From Halomonas sp. (lineage in GTDB: Bacteria > Pseudomonadota > Gammaproteobacteria > Pseudomonadales > Halomonadaceae), in the NCBI RefSeq assembly GCF_011050415.1, contig NZ_DRFS01000002.1:1-64000 (forward strand): a stretch of 64,000 nucleotides of DNA, read 5' to 3'. Below the pieces are notes generated by a model that did not search any database, had not been told where the DNA came from, and saw only the letters and a list, made by a program, of their open reading frames with translations. Of the stretch, positions 15,801-23,595 are shown piece by piece (positions within the stretch are counted from its first letter, which is position 1; the number at the start of each line of letters is the position of its first letter). The position numbers and the translations under genes are program-made.

Positions 15801-16817
15801 GTCGGCCTCCGTTTCGCACCATTCGCGTAGTGCGCCTAGCCAGTTGGCGCGGCTTTTGGCGTTGAAGCTCTGGCCCTTGAAGGCTTTGCGTGTGGCAGCG
15901 TCTTCCAGGGCGGGCACCAGCTCGTCCAGCCAGGCGGCCCAGGGGGCTTTGAGTTCGCTGAGTTGGGCGGTGCGTTCGGCCTGGGTAGCGGCCAGGGTCT
16001 CGCTGGGTTGGGGTTTTTCGTCGCCCAGCGCGTCGCTTTCTGGCAGTAACCGTTGCAGCGGAACGTGCAGGTCGTCCGGTGATTTCCAGTAGCGGGTGAC
16101 AATGCCGAGGGCGTCGCTGTCCAGCGGGTAGTAGAAGCTGCGCCAGTAGTCGCGCACCACTTCTTGTTCCAGTTCGCGCTGGTCGTTCTCCAGGTTGAGA
16201 GAGAACAGGCTGCCGCTGTCGAAGGCGTGTTCGCGCAGCATTCGGTAGCACCAGCTGTGGATGGTGGAAACCGCGGCTTCGTCCATCCATTCAGCGGCCA
16301 GCGCCAGGCGCCGGGAGCAGGCGGGCCAGGTGGCTGGGTCGTATTGGTCGCGGAGCTGGAGCAGCAGTGGATCATGAGCAAGTGGCACGGAAGCAGGCCA
16401 CTGCGAGGGCGCTGTGAACCCGTCCTTGGGCGCTATTTTTTCCATCTGACCGCCATGGATGGCGGGAATGCCGGAATCGTCTGGAACATTTTCCGGCCCT
16501 GGAAAAAGACCCTCTTCGTGACCTGCTTCCTTAGCATCTGGAGTCTCACGAAATACGTCTGCTGCTTCTACCAGCCGATTGCGTATCCGTTCGCGTAGCT
16601 CTTGGGTGGCGGCGTTGGTGAAAGTAACGACCAGGATTTCCGGTGGTGTGAGCGGGCGCAAAAACGCCGTGTCGTCGTCAACGCTGTGGCCGCCGAGCAC
16701 CAACCGCACGTAGAGCAGCGCGATGGTAAAGGTTTTGCCGGTGCCTGCGCTTGCCTCTATCAGTCGGCTGCCGTGGAGCGGAAGGCTCAGGGGGTCAAGA
16801 GATGAGATAGAAGGCAT
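12873..16817 (-). CDS. recB: Exodeoxyribonuclease V beta subunit RecB
   Basis: A protein of about 1314 residues with an N-terminal UvrD-type helicase (Walker A IEASAGTGKTFTI; VALIDEFQDTDPIQYRIF; GDPKQAIYAFRGADIFTY) and a C-terminal nuclease with GFIDLAFEHEGRFYVLDWKSN, the Asp and DxK metal site. It drives 3'-5' unwinding and does the cutting in RecBCD. The frame can extend to a GTG at 16841, but the ATG at 16817, with GGGA seven bases upstream, gives the usual start MPSISSLDPLSLPLHG. It is longer than the E. coli protein (1180), with an insert near residue 100-140. It heads recB-recD. Confidence 0.95.
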   Translation of the reverse strand: MPSISSLDPLSLPLHGSRLIEASAGTGKTFTIALLYVRLVLGGHSVDDDTAFLRPLTPPEILVVTFTNAATQELRERIRNRLVEAADVFRETPDAKEAGHEEGLFPGPENVPDDSGIPAIHGGQMEKIAPKDGFTAPSQWPASVPLAHDPLLLQLRDQYDPATWPACSRRLALAAEWMDEAAVSTIHSWCYRMLREHAFDSGSLFSLNLENDQRELEQEVVRDYWRSFYYPLDSDALGIVTRYWKSPDDLHVPLQRLLPESDALGDEKPQPSETLAATQAERTAQLSELKAPWAAWLDELVPALEDAATRKAFKGQSFNAKSRANWLGALREWCETEADRPALTDAAWKRMTPDGMADIWKEGAPPCPQAWEALAQLPQALDALPEPRNDLLIHAVQWCRARLEREQERRAEMGPNDLLTHLDRALQGPNKEALAAQIQRQFPVALIDEFQDTDPIQYRIFNAVYDVATPRRDSAILLIGDPKQAIYAFRGADIFTYLQARQDADGRHVTLGTNFRSSRAMVAAVNHCFHYADQHSAGAFLFRAEGGDNPLPFNPVNAKGTSDTLVLKGKPVPAMTLWPLESAEPLSKTTYQTEMAERCASHMAALLEAGRQQQAGFAKAVDNSATGDSSVRSGEQSLTPLAPSDMAVLVNGLQEARAIRLALASRGIKSVYLSDHDKVFSSPIAPQLAIWLRACAEPQANSRQAEAKLRAALATPVLGLSLEALDYLNQSELAWEARVEQFSDYHRLWQRQGVLPLVRRLMVDFDIAARLLGEFAEGERLLTDLLHLGEMLQHASQELDGEHALIRFLAEAIADPDSHGDSHKLRLESDADLVKVVTIHKSKGLEYPLVFLPFIANHRSVSDTDLPLRWHDSEGTLQLSLSADEATLTTADRERLGEDLRKLYVALTRARHATWLGLAPLKGSENSAIGHLINGGKAIAPSAFTHALGKLVKGSDIALSDAPEPTALRFTPAPEQQALGHARTPLRPAREQWWIASYSALRTSGAVSETMPGAAQPTPTPEPTTPQEATTLEVLDEPHDNAINTEAFHLHRFPRGPGPGTFLHGLLEWAGQLGFNSALKDPAAREDMLRRRVQLRGWQAWHDTLAGWLEELLATPLPLPHSLSLAPSLTEPSEGSQVALCELESYQVELEFWFAAHQVQTRKLDELVSDHLLPGVSRPVLDADTLNGMLKGFIDLAFEHEGRFYVLDWKSNYLGSDDSAYTADALRDAMLEKRYDLQAALYMLALHRLLKARLPDYDPHQHLGGSMTVFLRGSRTTARGVHAVPAPVALIEALDALFTGTATASAASHQEALA

Positions 16818-17158
16818 GACGGTATCCCGAGCTAAATTCACTGGTCAGCACTGCATTGCGCTGGTGGGCAAGGCTTGTCTAGGGCTTATTTGAACACGAT
16901 TAGGCAGGTGGGTAGAAGCCAGGTAATTCATGAAGGGAGTGGTTGGCCGAGTAAGGACACCTATATTTAATATCCTAGCAGTCTTAAAATTTTAAGTCTT
17001 AGTAAAAAAGCTTTGGTTGAAGTGCCTTGGGAGTGCTGAAAAATAGGTTTTATATTTTGAATATAATTTCAAATAAAATAGTGTTTAGAAGTACGGCTTG
17101 ATAAGAGTGGTTTGATAAGGGTAGCTGGCATGCGTTTAGGCGGTTTATGTTTTTTATT
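16818..17158. other. AT-rich intergenic region between recB and a LysR gene
   Basis: About 340 bases, clearly more AT-rich than the flanking recB, with a 14-base palindrome CTTAAAATTTTAAG at 16983-16996. The recB promoter should lie at its left side. No gene or RNA was recognised. The sharp composition change suggests that this is the boundary of an acquired segment. Confidence 0.4.
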
Positions 17159-18058
17159 TTATAAAGGTAGCGTAATAGGTCGCAGCCTTAAAATGTTTAT
17201 AATTTCTTGAGCGGCTTTAGTTAATATACGCCCTCGGCGAACACAGAGAATAGTCGTGGCAAAAGGGATTTCTTTTTCGGCTATATCGACGATTGCCATT
17301 TTATTATGCTGTTTTTCGTGGCTAACCGCATAATCTGGCAAGATGGTGATATTGCCTGTCTGTAAAACGTGCACCTTGATCAGTTCGATATGATTTAGCT
17401 CGAAACCAATCCTGACATTTAAGCCCTTCTGAGATAAAGACAAGTCCAATGCACGACGGGTATGAAAGGTGGAGTCGAGCATGGTTAGCTCATAGGGCAC
17501 GAGATCTTCAAGGTGGAGTGTTTTACGTTGAGCCAGGGGGTGTTCATGAGACATGGCCGCCTTGAACGGGGTGGTGAATTTTTCAACAATGCCAATATCC
17601 GGGTAAAAGTCATCATACATGGTGATCCCGAAATCGACCTGATCATTTTCAAGTGCTTGGTAAACCGCTTCAGCGCCTGAAATAAACCCCTTAAACTTGA
17701 CGAGTGGGTAGGTGCTTTGAAAGTCGGCGATGGCGGGAAATAACCAAGCTCTGACGACTCCTTCTATGGTGGCATATCTCACTGTTCCCGCTGTTAAGCC
17801 ATGAATATCGGCAATTTTAGCTCTGGCCAACTCCATTTCACGCATGGTGCGCTGCATGTGTAGCGCTAGAATCCGGCCTTCTTCTGTCAGTAACATTCCA
17901 TCCGCGCAGCGATCAAACAGCGTTGTCTGAAAGCTGTGCTCCAGGTTTTGAATTTGGCGACTAATGGCCGAAGCGCTCACGTGGAGAGTGAGGGAAGCTT
18001 GGCGTATCGACCCTGTTTCCGCGACGGCCAGGAAGTACTTAAACATCGAAATCTGCAT
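17159..18058 (-). CDS. LysR-family transcription regulator (of the aldoxime/nitrile cluster)
   Basis: The 299-residue LysR protein has an N-terminal winged HTH (about 5-62: FLAVAETGSIRQASLTLHVSASAISRQIQNLE) and a periplasmic-binding-fold effector domain from about 90. ATG at 18058 has AGGGA six bases upstream; the longer frame to 18118 lacks support. It is transcribed divergently from the DUF3311/symporter/nitrilase/aldoxime-dehydratase genes, the classic position for their regulator. The effector is unknown but is plausibly an aldoxime, nitrile or product acid. Confidence 0.85.
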   Translation of the reverse strand: MQISMFKYFLAVAETGSIRQASLTLHVSASAISRQIQNLEHSFQTTLFDRCADGMLLTEEGRILALHMQRTMREMELARAKIADIHGLTAGTVRYATIEGVVRAWLFPAIADFQSTYPLVKFKGFISGAEAVYQALENDQVDFGITMYDDFYPDIGIVEKFTTPFKAAMSHEHPLAQRKTLHLEDLVPYELTMLDSTFHTRRALDLSLSQKGLNVRIGFELNHIELIKVHVLQTGNITILPDYAVSHEKQHNKMAIVDIAEKEIPFATTILCVRRGRILTKAAQEIINILRLRPITLPL

Positions 18059-18375
18059 AGCTTTTCCCTGTTTTATTAGTAAAATCATGTGCTTATTTTG
18101 GTGTTTACATTTCGGCAACGCCTCGTGCTAACAATAGCGTTTTTCGCACACCCCAGCGCTTCCTATTCTCTACCTTACTGCAATGCAGTACTTAGGTATC
18201 TCTTGATAGCGGCAGCTGTGAGCTCAGTAAGCTATGTGCAAGCGTATGTGAAGACATAGGTGAAAACATAGCTTAAGGATAGTCGAGACGCTTGCTCAAC
18301 ACGGCTTGCTATAAAACTAATAAATAAAGCTAAAAAGAGATGTTGGCTTTGGCTCTACGCTTAAAGGTGACTTCA
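18059..18375. promoter_or_regulatory. Divergent promoter region between LysR gene and aldoxime/nitrile operon
   Basis: About 317 bases separate the two start codons. It should hold both promoters and the LysR operator. I could not single out a convincing T-N11-A site or -35/-10 pair by eye, so no exact site is claimed. Confidence 0.4.
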
Positions 18376-18624
18376 ATGTTGACTGGAAAGAAACGCAAGT
18401 TGTTTTGGATAGTGCTTATATTGGCACTTATTGGAAGCTGGCTTCCCTATTTTAATATTCTTAATGAACTGGTTTGGATCGGTCCACTCTCTCTTCCGCT
18501 AGCCTGGGTTTTAACCTGTAACGTGGTGTTGACTCTCTGTGCAATTGCACTTTATCCGCTTTACTTCAAACCGCTTTCTGAACGTATCGACGAGTTTGAA
18601 CGTCAGGAGGGCGGGCATGAATAG
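18376..18624 (+). CDS. DUF3311 small membrane protein, symporter accessory
   Basis: The 82-residue protein has two transmembrane helices (about 8-28 and 40-62) and a charged C-terminus (SERIDEFERQEGGHE). DUF3311 proteins occur directly upstream of SSS-family symporters and are thought to be small partner subunits. The ATG at 18376 follows AAAGGTGA; the upstream in-frame ATG at 18340 has no ribosome site. Its end overlaps the symporter start by eight bases, indicating translational coupling. Confidence 0.75.
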   Translation: MLTGKKRKLFWIVLILALIGSWLPYFNILNELVWIGPLSLPLAWVLTCNVVLTLCAIALYPLYFKPLSERIDEFERQEGGHE

Positions 18625-20122
18625 TACAGCCGTCACTATCATTATACTGATCGCGTTTATCGCTATTTTTGTCGCGATATCTCTGCGTGCTCGGCAGCAT
18701 AATGCGTCTACGATTGACGACTATGTGGTTGGTGGCCGCTCCATGAATACCGCGTTGCTGCTGATGTCCATGGGGGCGACGTATTTCTCCACGTGGACGC
18801 TGTTGGGCTCCTTCGGTGTCTATTATCGGGAGGGAATCTGGTTTGCGGGGTTTACCACTTGGGCGATTATCCAAGGCAGTGTGTTTATTTGGCTGTTTGG
18901 TACGCGCATTTGGTATATCGGGAAACGCTTTAACTTCATTACCCCTGGGCAAATGGTAGAGCACTATTATTCAAGCCCTGCGCTTCGTTTGCTGTTTTCT
19001 ATTGTCGGTATTATCGCGTTAGTGCCGGTAATGCTGATTCAAGTAACCGGCAGTGCCAGGGCGCTGGAAAGCCTCACCGATGGGGCTATCCCGTATGTGG
19101 TAGGGGTTATTATCACAGCGGCAGTGGTTGGTTTCATTGTGCTTTGGGCTGGCTTTAGGGGCACGGCATGGGCGGATGCCTTTATGGGCACATTCTTCGC
19201 GACAGTGCTGGTGTTTACGGCGGTATTTATTGTTGGCAAAGCGGGTGGTTGGTCGTTTTTGCAGAACGTGGCCGAAGTAGAGCCACAGCTGTTGACCAAC
19301 AAAGGTAACCCGGTGGCGATGCTGGAGTTATGGGTTGGTCTAAGTTTCGGGGCATGGGCTTTGCCGCATATGTGGCAAAAATTCTACTCGGCTCACTCCG
19401 CCAAAGTACTGGGCAAAGTGGCTATGTTTACCCCTTTCTGGAACTCCTGGATGATGGCGTGCATTCCCCTGGTGATCGGGATTTCGGCCAATATTCCTGG
19501 GCTGGTACCTGGAGCAGCAGAAAACAGCGATGCCATTCTTCCCCTTATCTTTGCGGAATATGCACCCATCCTCGGCTCATTTGTGGTCGCAGGTATCCTC
19601 GCAGCTGCTATCTCAACTATCAACAGTCAGCTTCTCTCCTCCGCTAGCCTGGTAGCTGAAGACATATGGCGGCGGTTCTTTGACAAAGATATGAGCGAAA
19701 AACGCTTACGCCTCGTCAATAAAACGGTGGTCGGCTTGATCACCAGCATTGTGCTTGTACTTGCCCTTAGCCCCACCGGGGCCGGTTATCTAGTGCCGGT
19801 CGCTTCACTGGGCTTCAGCCTTGGCTTGCAGCTGGTACCCACCGCTTTGGGCATGCTCTATTTCCGCTGGATTACGCCTGCGGGTGCTTTAACCGGGCTG
19901 GTGCTGGGTGTCATCACGCTGTTCTTAAGTGCTGCCACCGATTTCACACTGTTCTTCGGCCCTGGCATTAGCGCCATCATTGTGAATTTCCTGTTGGTCA
20001 TCCTTGTTAGTCGTTTTACCCAGCCCGCGCTATTGAGCGGCGATAATGACTACCATGCTCTGTTTGCTCAGCTTTATGGCAAACAACCTACAAAAAAGGT
20101 AACTGCAAATGCAATCAGCTAA
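18617..20122 (+). CDS. Sodium:solute symporter (SSS family)
   Basis: The 501-residue inner-membrane protein has about 13 hydrophobic helices. Typical SSS features are the early DDYVVGGRSMNTALLLMSMGATYFSTWTLLG region and the ILAAAISTINSQLLSSASLVAEDIWRRF motif around 335-365, which contributes to the Na+ site. The ATG at 18617 has a perfect AGGAGG six bases upstream. Substrate is unknown; by position in an operon with nitrilase and aldoxime dehydratase it probably imports an aldoxime, a nitrile or the resulting carboxylate. Confidence 0.88.
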   Translation: MNSTAVTIIILIAFIAIFVAISLRARQHNASTIDDYVVGGRSMNTALLLMSMGATYFSTWTLLGSFGVYYREGIWFAGFTTWAIIQGSVFIWLFGTRIWYIGKRFNFITPGQMVEHYYSSPALRLLFSIVGIIALVPVMLIQVTGSARALESLTDGAIPYVVGVIITAAVVGFIVLWAGFRGTAWADAFMGTFFATVLVFTAVFIVGKAGGWSFLQNVAEVEPQLLTNKGNPVAMLELWVGLSFGAWALPHMWQKFYSAHSAKVLGKVAMFTPFWNSWMMACIPLVIGISANIPGLVPGAAENSDAILPLIFAEYAPILGSFVVAGILAAAISTINSQLLSSASLVAEDIWRRFFDKDMSEKRLRLVNKTVVGLITSIVLVLALSPTGAGYLVPVASLGFSLGLQLVPTALGMLYFRWITPAGALTGLVLGVITLFLSAATDFTLFFGPGISAIIVNFLLVILVSRFTQPALLSGDNDYHALFAQLYGKQPTKKVTANAIS

Positions 20123-21044
20123 AAAAGTAGCCGTCGTACAGGCGGGGTCTATTCCGTTCGAGCCGCTTCAGACTGCCGAAAAAGGTGCCGGCTTGATCAG
20201 CGAAGCCGCCGCTGAAGGCGCGACCGTAATCGTGTTCCCTGAAGCTTTTTTAGGTGGCTACCCCAAAGGTGCCAGTTTCGGAAGTCCTGTAGGCAAAAGG
20301 ACGGAAGAGGGACGTGATGAGTTTCTTCGCTATTATCGAAGCGCTATTGACCTTGATGGACCTGAGCTAACCCTGATTATCGATGCTGCTCAAGCGCATA
20401 ATATTTTTGTGGTATTAGGAGTGATTGAACGCACGGCCTATACCCTCTACTGCTCGGTGCTTTATATAGACCCTGAGCATGGTTTAGTGGGTAAACATCG
20501 CAAACTTATGCCTACCGGCGGTGAGCGTGTTATCTGGGGGTTCGGCGATGGTTCAACGTTGCCGGTTTTCAAGACCGGCGTAGGCACGGTAGGCGCGGTC
20601 ATTTGTTGGGAGAACTATATGCCCATGATGCGCTCGGCCATGTACAGCAAAGGGGTTGATGTTTACTGCGCCCCGACCGCCGATGACCGCGATACCTGGA
20701 TAGCCAGCATGCAACATATTGCTCTTGAAGGGCGCTGCTATGTTCTTAGTGCTTGCCAGTACTTGACCCGCGGCGATTTTCCGGATGACTACGACTGCCT
20801 GCTTGCACCTGCAAACGAGCCTGAAACGGTGCTCATGCGCGGCGCCAGTATGATCGTGAGCCCGATGGGTGAAGTCCTTGCTGGTCCCTTATTGAATGAA
20901 GAAGGGATTCTATATGCGGATGTTTCCAACGACCTTATCGTGCGTAGCAAGCTCGATTTTGATCCCGTCGGTCACTACGCACGCCCCGATGTATTCAGCC
21001 TGCATGTGGACACGGAAGCGAAATCGCCCGTTAGAAGTGACTGA
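20109..21044 (+). CDS. Nitrilase (nitrile aminohydrolase, branch-1 carbon-nitrogen hydrolase)
   Basis: The 311-residue protein has the Glu-Lys-Cys triad in canonical context: Glu45 in VFPEAFLGGYPKG, Lys132 in GKHRKLMPTGGERVIWG and Cys166 in GAVICWENYMP. GKHRKL.PT..ER..W and CWEN are typical of true nitrilases, which hydrolyse R-CN to the acid and ammonia, rather than amidases. It overlaps the symporter end by 14 bases and is followed by an aldoxime dehydratase, the enzyme that produces nitriles; together they form the aldoxime-nitrile pathway. Aliphatic or aromatic preference cannot be read from the sequence. Confidence 0.9.
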   Translation: MQSAKKVAVVQAGSIPFEPLQTAEKGAGLISEAAAEGATVIVFPEAFLGGYPKGASFGSPVGKRTEEGRDEFLRYYRSAIDLDGPELTLIIDAAQAHNIFVVLGVIERTAYTLYCSVLYIDPEHGLVGKHRKLMPTGGERVIWGFGDGSTLPVFKTGVGTVGAVICWENYMPMMRSAMYSKGVDVYCAPTADDRDTWIASMQHIALEGRCYVLSACQYLTRGDFPDDYDCLLAPANEPETVLMRGASMIVSPMGEVLAGPLLNEEGILYADVSNDLIVRSKLDFDPVGHYARPDVFSLHVDTEAKSPVRSD

Positions 21045-21146
21045 GCATATTTAAGCTTGCTATGAAATTAACTCATTAGATGGCTGTTTCATGTACGACT
21101 GGTTAATACACTACTGAAACAGTCATCTTTGAGATGGAGTATTGCT

Positions 21147-22205
21147 ATGACGTTTCATATTGACTATCCCAGAGTAGTGCCGGAGCGGCGGCCTGCTGGT
21201 CATGAGCCTGCGGCCCCTCGCCACACTTTGCGTTGGACAAGACCGGTAAACCAACTTTGCTGTGTTTATTACGCCATTCAGGGGCGTGAGCTTGGTTGGC
21301 ATGATCAGGCGGCATTTTTCAGTCGTATCAAAGACTCCTTTAGCATTGACTGTGCGCCTGAAGCCCACGAAACGCTTCGTTTTATCGATGAGGCAGGTTA
21401 TACCAATGCCGTACTGGTCGCATACTGGACTGACCCCTCGGCCTATATGGCGTGGCAACGCGATGCTGAGTTTATTCAGTGGCTCGAGGAGCCTCAGCGC
21501 ACTAACGATGAGTTCGGTTATTGGCGGGAAACCATTCATGTGCATTATGACCGCCATGAAACCATCTACTCAGAAGGTAACTATCGGATAGGCCTGGGGC
21601 GCTGTCCTGACACTCAGGTGGTTCCCATGACCACCAACGGCTACTTTGGCGCAGCTCGCGACCGCTTTCCGGTTTCGGCGGTGGATCCATTGGTGAGCAC
21701 CTTTAACGTTAAGATGCCTACACCAGGAAGCAAAAAGACACTCGGACGACGTCTGTTTGCCCAGGTGCCTCATAACCTGACCTCAATCCGTTCCGGTCAG
21801 TACTGGGGAGAGGCGAAGCAGGAGCAGTTTGAGGACTACGAGGAGTCGTTGCGCCCCAAGTTGATGGAGGGCATGAACTACCTGCTCGACAATAAGGAGC
21901 AGACAGGTACGCTCTGCTTAAGGGTAATGTCAAACCTCGACGATAACGGGGACGAGCGCTACGAAACCTCGGTACACGCTTACTTTGCCTCGTTGGAGGA
22001 GATGGAAAGCTGGGCCAGCTCTCACCCTACTCATAAGACCATCTATGACCATGCCATTGCTAAAAACAGGCAATACGGAAAAAAACGCGAAGTGGTGACC
22101 TGGCACGAAGTCTTTCTGCTAAACGAAGGCGTGCCATTTGAATATATTAATTGCCACCCTGGAACCGGCGTATTGCCATTCTGCACGCTTTACGAGCGTT
22201 TTTGA
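21147..22205 (+). CDS. oxd: Heme-dependent aldoxime dehydratase (phenylacetaldoxime dehydratase family)
   Basis: The 352-residue protein matches the Oxd family, b-type heme enzymes that dehydrate R-CH=NOH to R-CN in the cytosol. Residues corresponding to the known active site can be placed: Arg171 in GAARDRF, Ser216 in SIRSGQYW, the proposed proximal heme His293 in SSHPTHKTIYDH and distal His320 in VTWHEVFLL. Length fits the family (about 350). The ATG at 21147 has GGAG seven bases upstream. It follows the nitrilase by about 100 bases. A heme enzyme making nitriles beside a nitrilase is a well-known functional pairing. Confidence 0.9.
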   Translation: MTFHIDYPRVVPERRPAGHEPAAPRHTLRWTRPVNQLCCVYYAIQGRELGWHDQAAFFSRIKDSFSIDCAPEAHETLRFIDEAGYTNAVLVAYWTDPSAYMAWQRDAEFIQWLEEPQRTNDEFGYWRETIHVHYDRHETIYSEGNYRIGLGRCPDTQVVPMTTNGYFGAARDRFPVSAVDPLVSTFNVKMPTPGSKKTLGRRLFAQVPHNLTSIRSGQYWGEAKQEQFEDYEESLRPKLMEGMNYLLDNKEQTGTLCLRVMSNLDDNGDERYETSVHAYFASLEEMESWASSHPTHKTIYDHAIAKNRQYGKKREVVTWHEVFLLNEGVPFEYINCHPGTGVLPFCTLYERF

Positions 22206-22416
22206 TCATTGAGTCTTGGATAATTGAAGGTTGATCGTTGAGTTGTTACTCCTTGCAAAGCAATGCAGCGCGTTGCTGATCACTTATGTTTTTACGCATA
22301 AGTATATGGGGTTAGCTCAAGCACATTGATGTGGGCGCTGTATGGCGGCCGCATCACCTGCTAATCTTACCGGCTAGCCACTTTTGGCGATCTGTTTACG
22401 CTGACGATGAGATTCC

Positions 22417-23595
22417 ATGCTGACCTCGCTGCTGGATAATGACTTCTATAAAATCACGATGCAGAACGCCGTGATTAAACGCTTTCCCTATGCCCAGGCG
22501 CGTTACGCCTTTATCAATCGTGGCGAGCACGAGTTTCCTGAAGGATTCGGCGCTGAGCTTCGCCATGAAGTCGATAAGATGGCGAGGCTTCGTCTGAGTG
22601 ATGAAGAAAAACGCTATCTCGAAATCACGTGTCCTTATCTTGACCCTACCTATCTCGACTTCCTGGCTGGGTTTCATTACGACCCCGCTGAGGTCATCGT
22701 TGAGCAGCAGGGTAGCGATCTTTCAGTGATTATCGAAGGGCCTTGGTACCGCACTATTCTTTGGGAAGTGCCGCTGATGGCGTTGATCAGCGAGCTTTGG
22801 TATCGATTGCGCGGTGTATCGATTACTCACGAGGCCGATGCGATGATTGAGCAGCGTGCCCAGGAGAAGATCGAACTCTACCGCCGTTTAGGCCTTAAAA
22901 TTGCTGAGTTTGGCACTCGGCGGCGCTTCTCTTCTGACGTTCACGACCGCGTAGTAGGCGCGCTTAGTCACCATGGCGGCGAGGCATTCAGTGGCACCAG
23001 CAATGTGCTGATGGCCATGCGGCACGGCGTTAAGCCGATCGGTACCCATGCCCATGAGTGGTTTATGTTTCATGGTGCCCGCTTCGGTTTCAAAATGGCC
23101 AACAGCCTTGCACTCGAGCATTGGGTGGATGTATACCGCGGTGATCTGGGTATCGCCTTGACCGATACGTTTACCTCGCGAGCCTTTTTTGACAGCTTCG
23201 ATAAGAAGTTCGCCAAGCTATTCGATGGCGTGCGCCACGATAGCGGTGACCCTATCGATTTTGCTTCCCAAACCATTGCGCACTATGAGCGCTTGGGTAT
23301 CAATCCGCTGAGCAAGACGATTATCTTTTCTGATGCGCTTACGCCTGAGAAGGTCGAGCGCATTCACGCTTTTTGTGAGGATCGCATTGGAATGGCATTT
23401 GGCATCGGCACCAACTTTACCAACGATGTGGGGGCCGAGCCGATGAACATGGTGATCAAAATGGTCGAGGCGCGCCCAGAAGGGCAGCAGTGGCTGCCGG
23501 TGATCAAGCTTTCTGATGTGCCGGACAAGCACACCGGCGACCCTGAGATGATCTCGTTGGCGAAGCGGGTGCTCGCGGTTGGTCGGAAGGTCTAA
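22417..23595 (+). CDS. pncB: Nicotinate phosphoribosyltransferase PncB
   Basis: The 392-residue protein makes nicotinate mononucleotide from nicotinate and PRPP in the Preiss-Handler NAD salvage pathway. Family signatures include the start LLDNDFYKITMQNAV, GTRRRFSSDVHDRVV, GTSNVLMAMRHGVKPIGTHAHEW (with the regulatory/catalytic His), GVRHDSGDP and GIGTNFTNDVG. Length matches bacterial PncB (about 400). It is convergent with recC, overlapping its stop region by four bases, and separated by about 210 bases from the aldoxime dehydratase, so it is probably not part of that operon. Confidence 0.95.
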   Translation: MLTSLLDNDFYKITMQNAVIKRFPYAQARYAFINRGEHEFPEGFGAELRHEVDKMARLRLSDEEKRYLEITCPYLDPTYLDFLAGFHYDPAEVIVEQQGSDLSVIIEGPWYRTILWEVPLMALISELWYRLRGVSITHEADAMIEQRAQEKIELYRRLGLKIAEFGTRRRFSSDVHDRVVGALSHHGGEAFSGTSNVLMAMRHGVKPIGTHAHEWFMFHGARFGFKMANSLALEHWVDVYRGDLGIALTDTFTSRAFFDSFDKKFAKLFDGVRHDSGDPIDFASQTIAHYERLGINPLSKTIIFSDALTPEKVERIHAFCEDRIGMAFGIGTNFTNDVGAEPMNMVIKMVEARPEGQQWLPVIKLSDVPDKHTGDPEMISLAKRVLAVGRKV

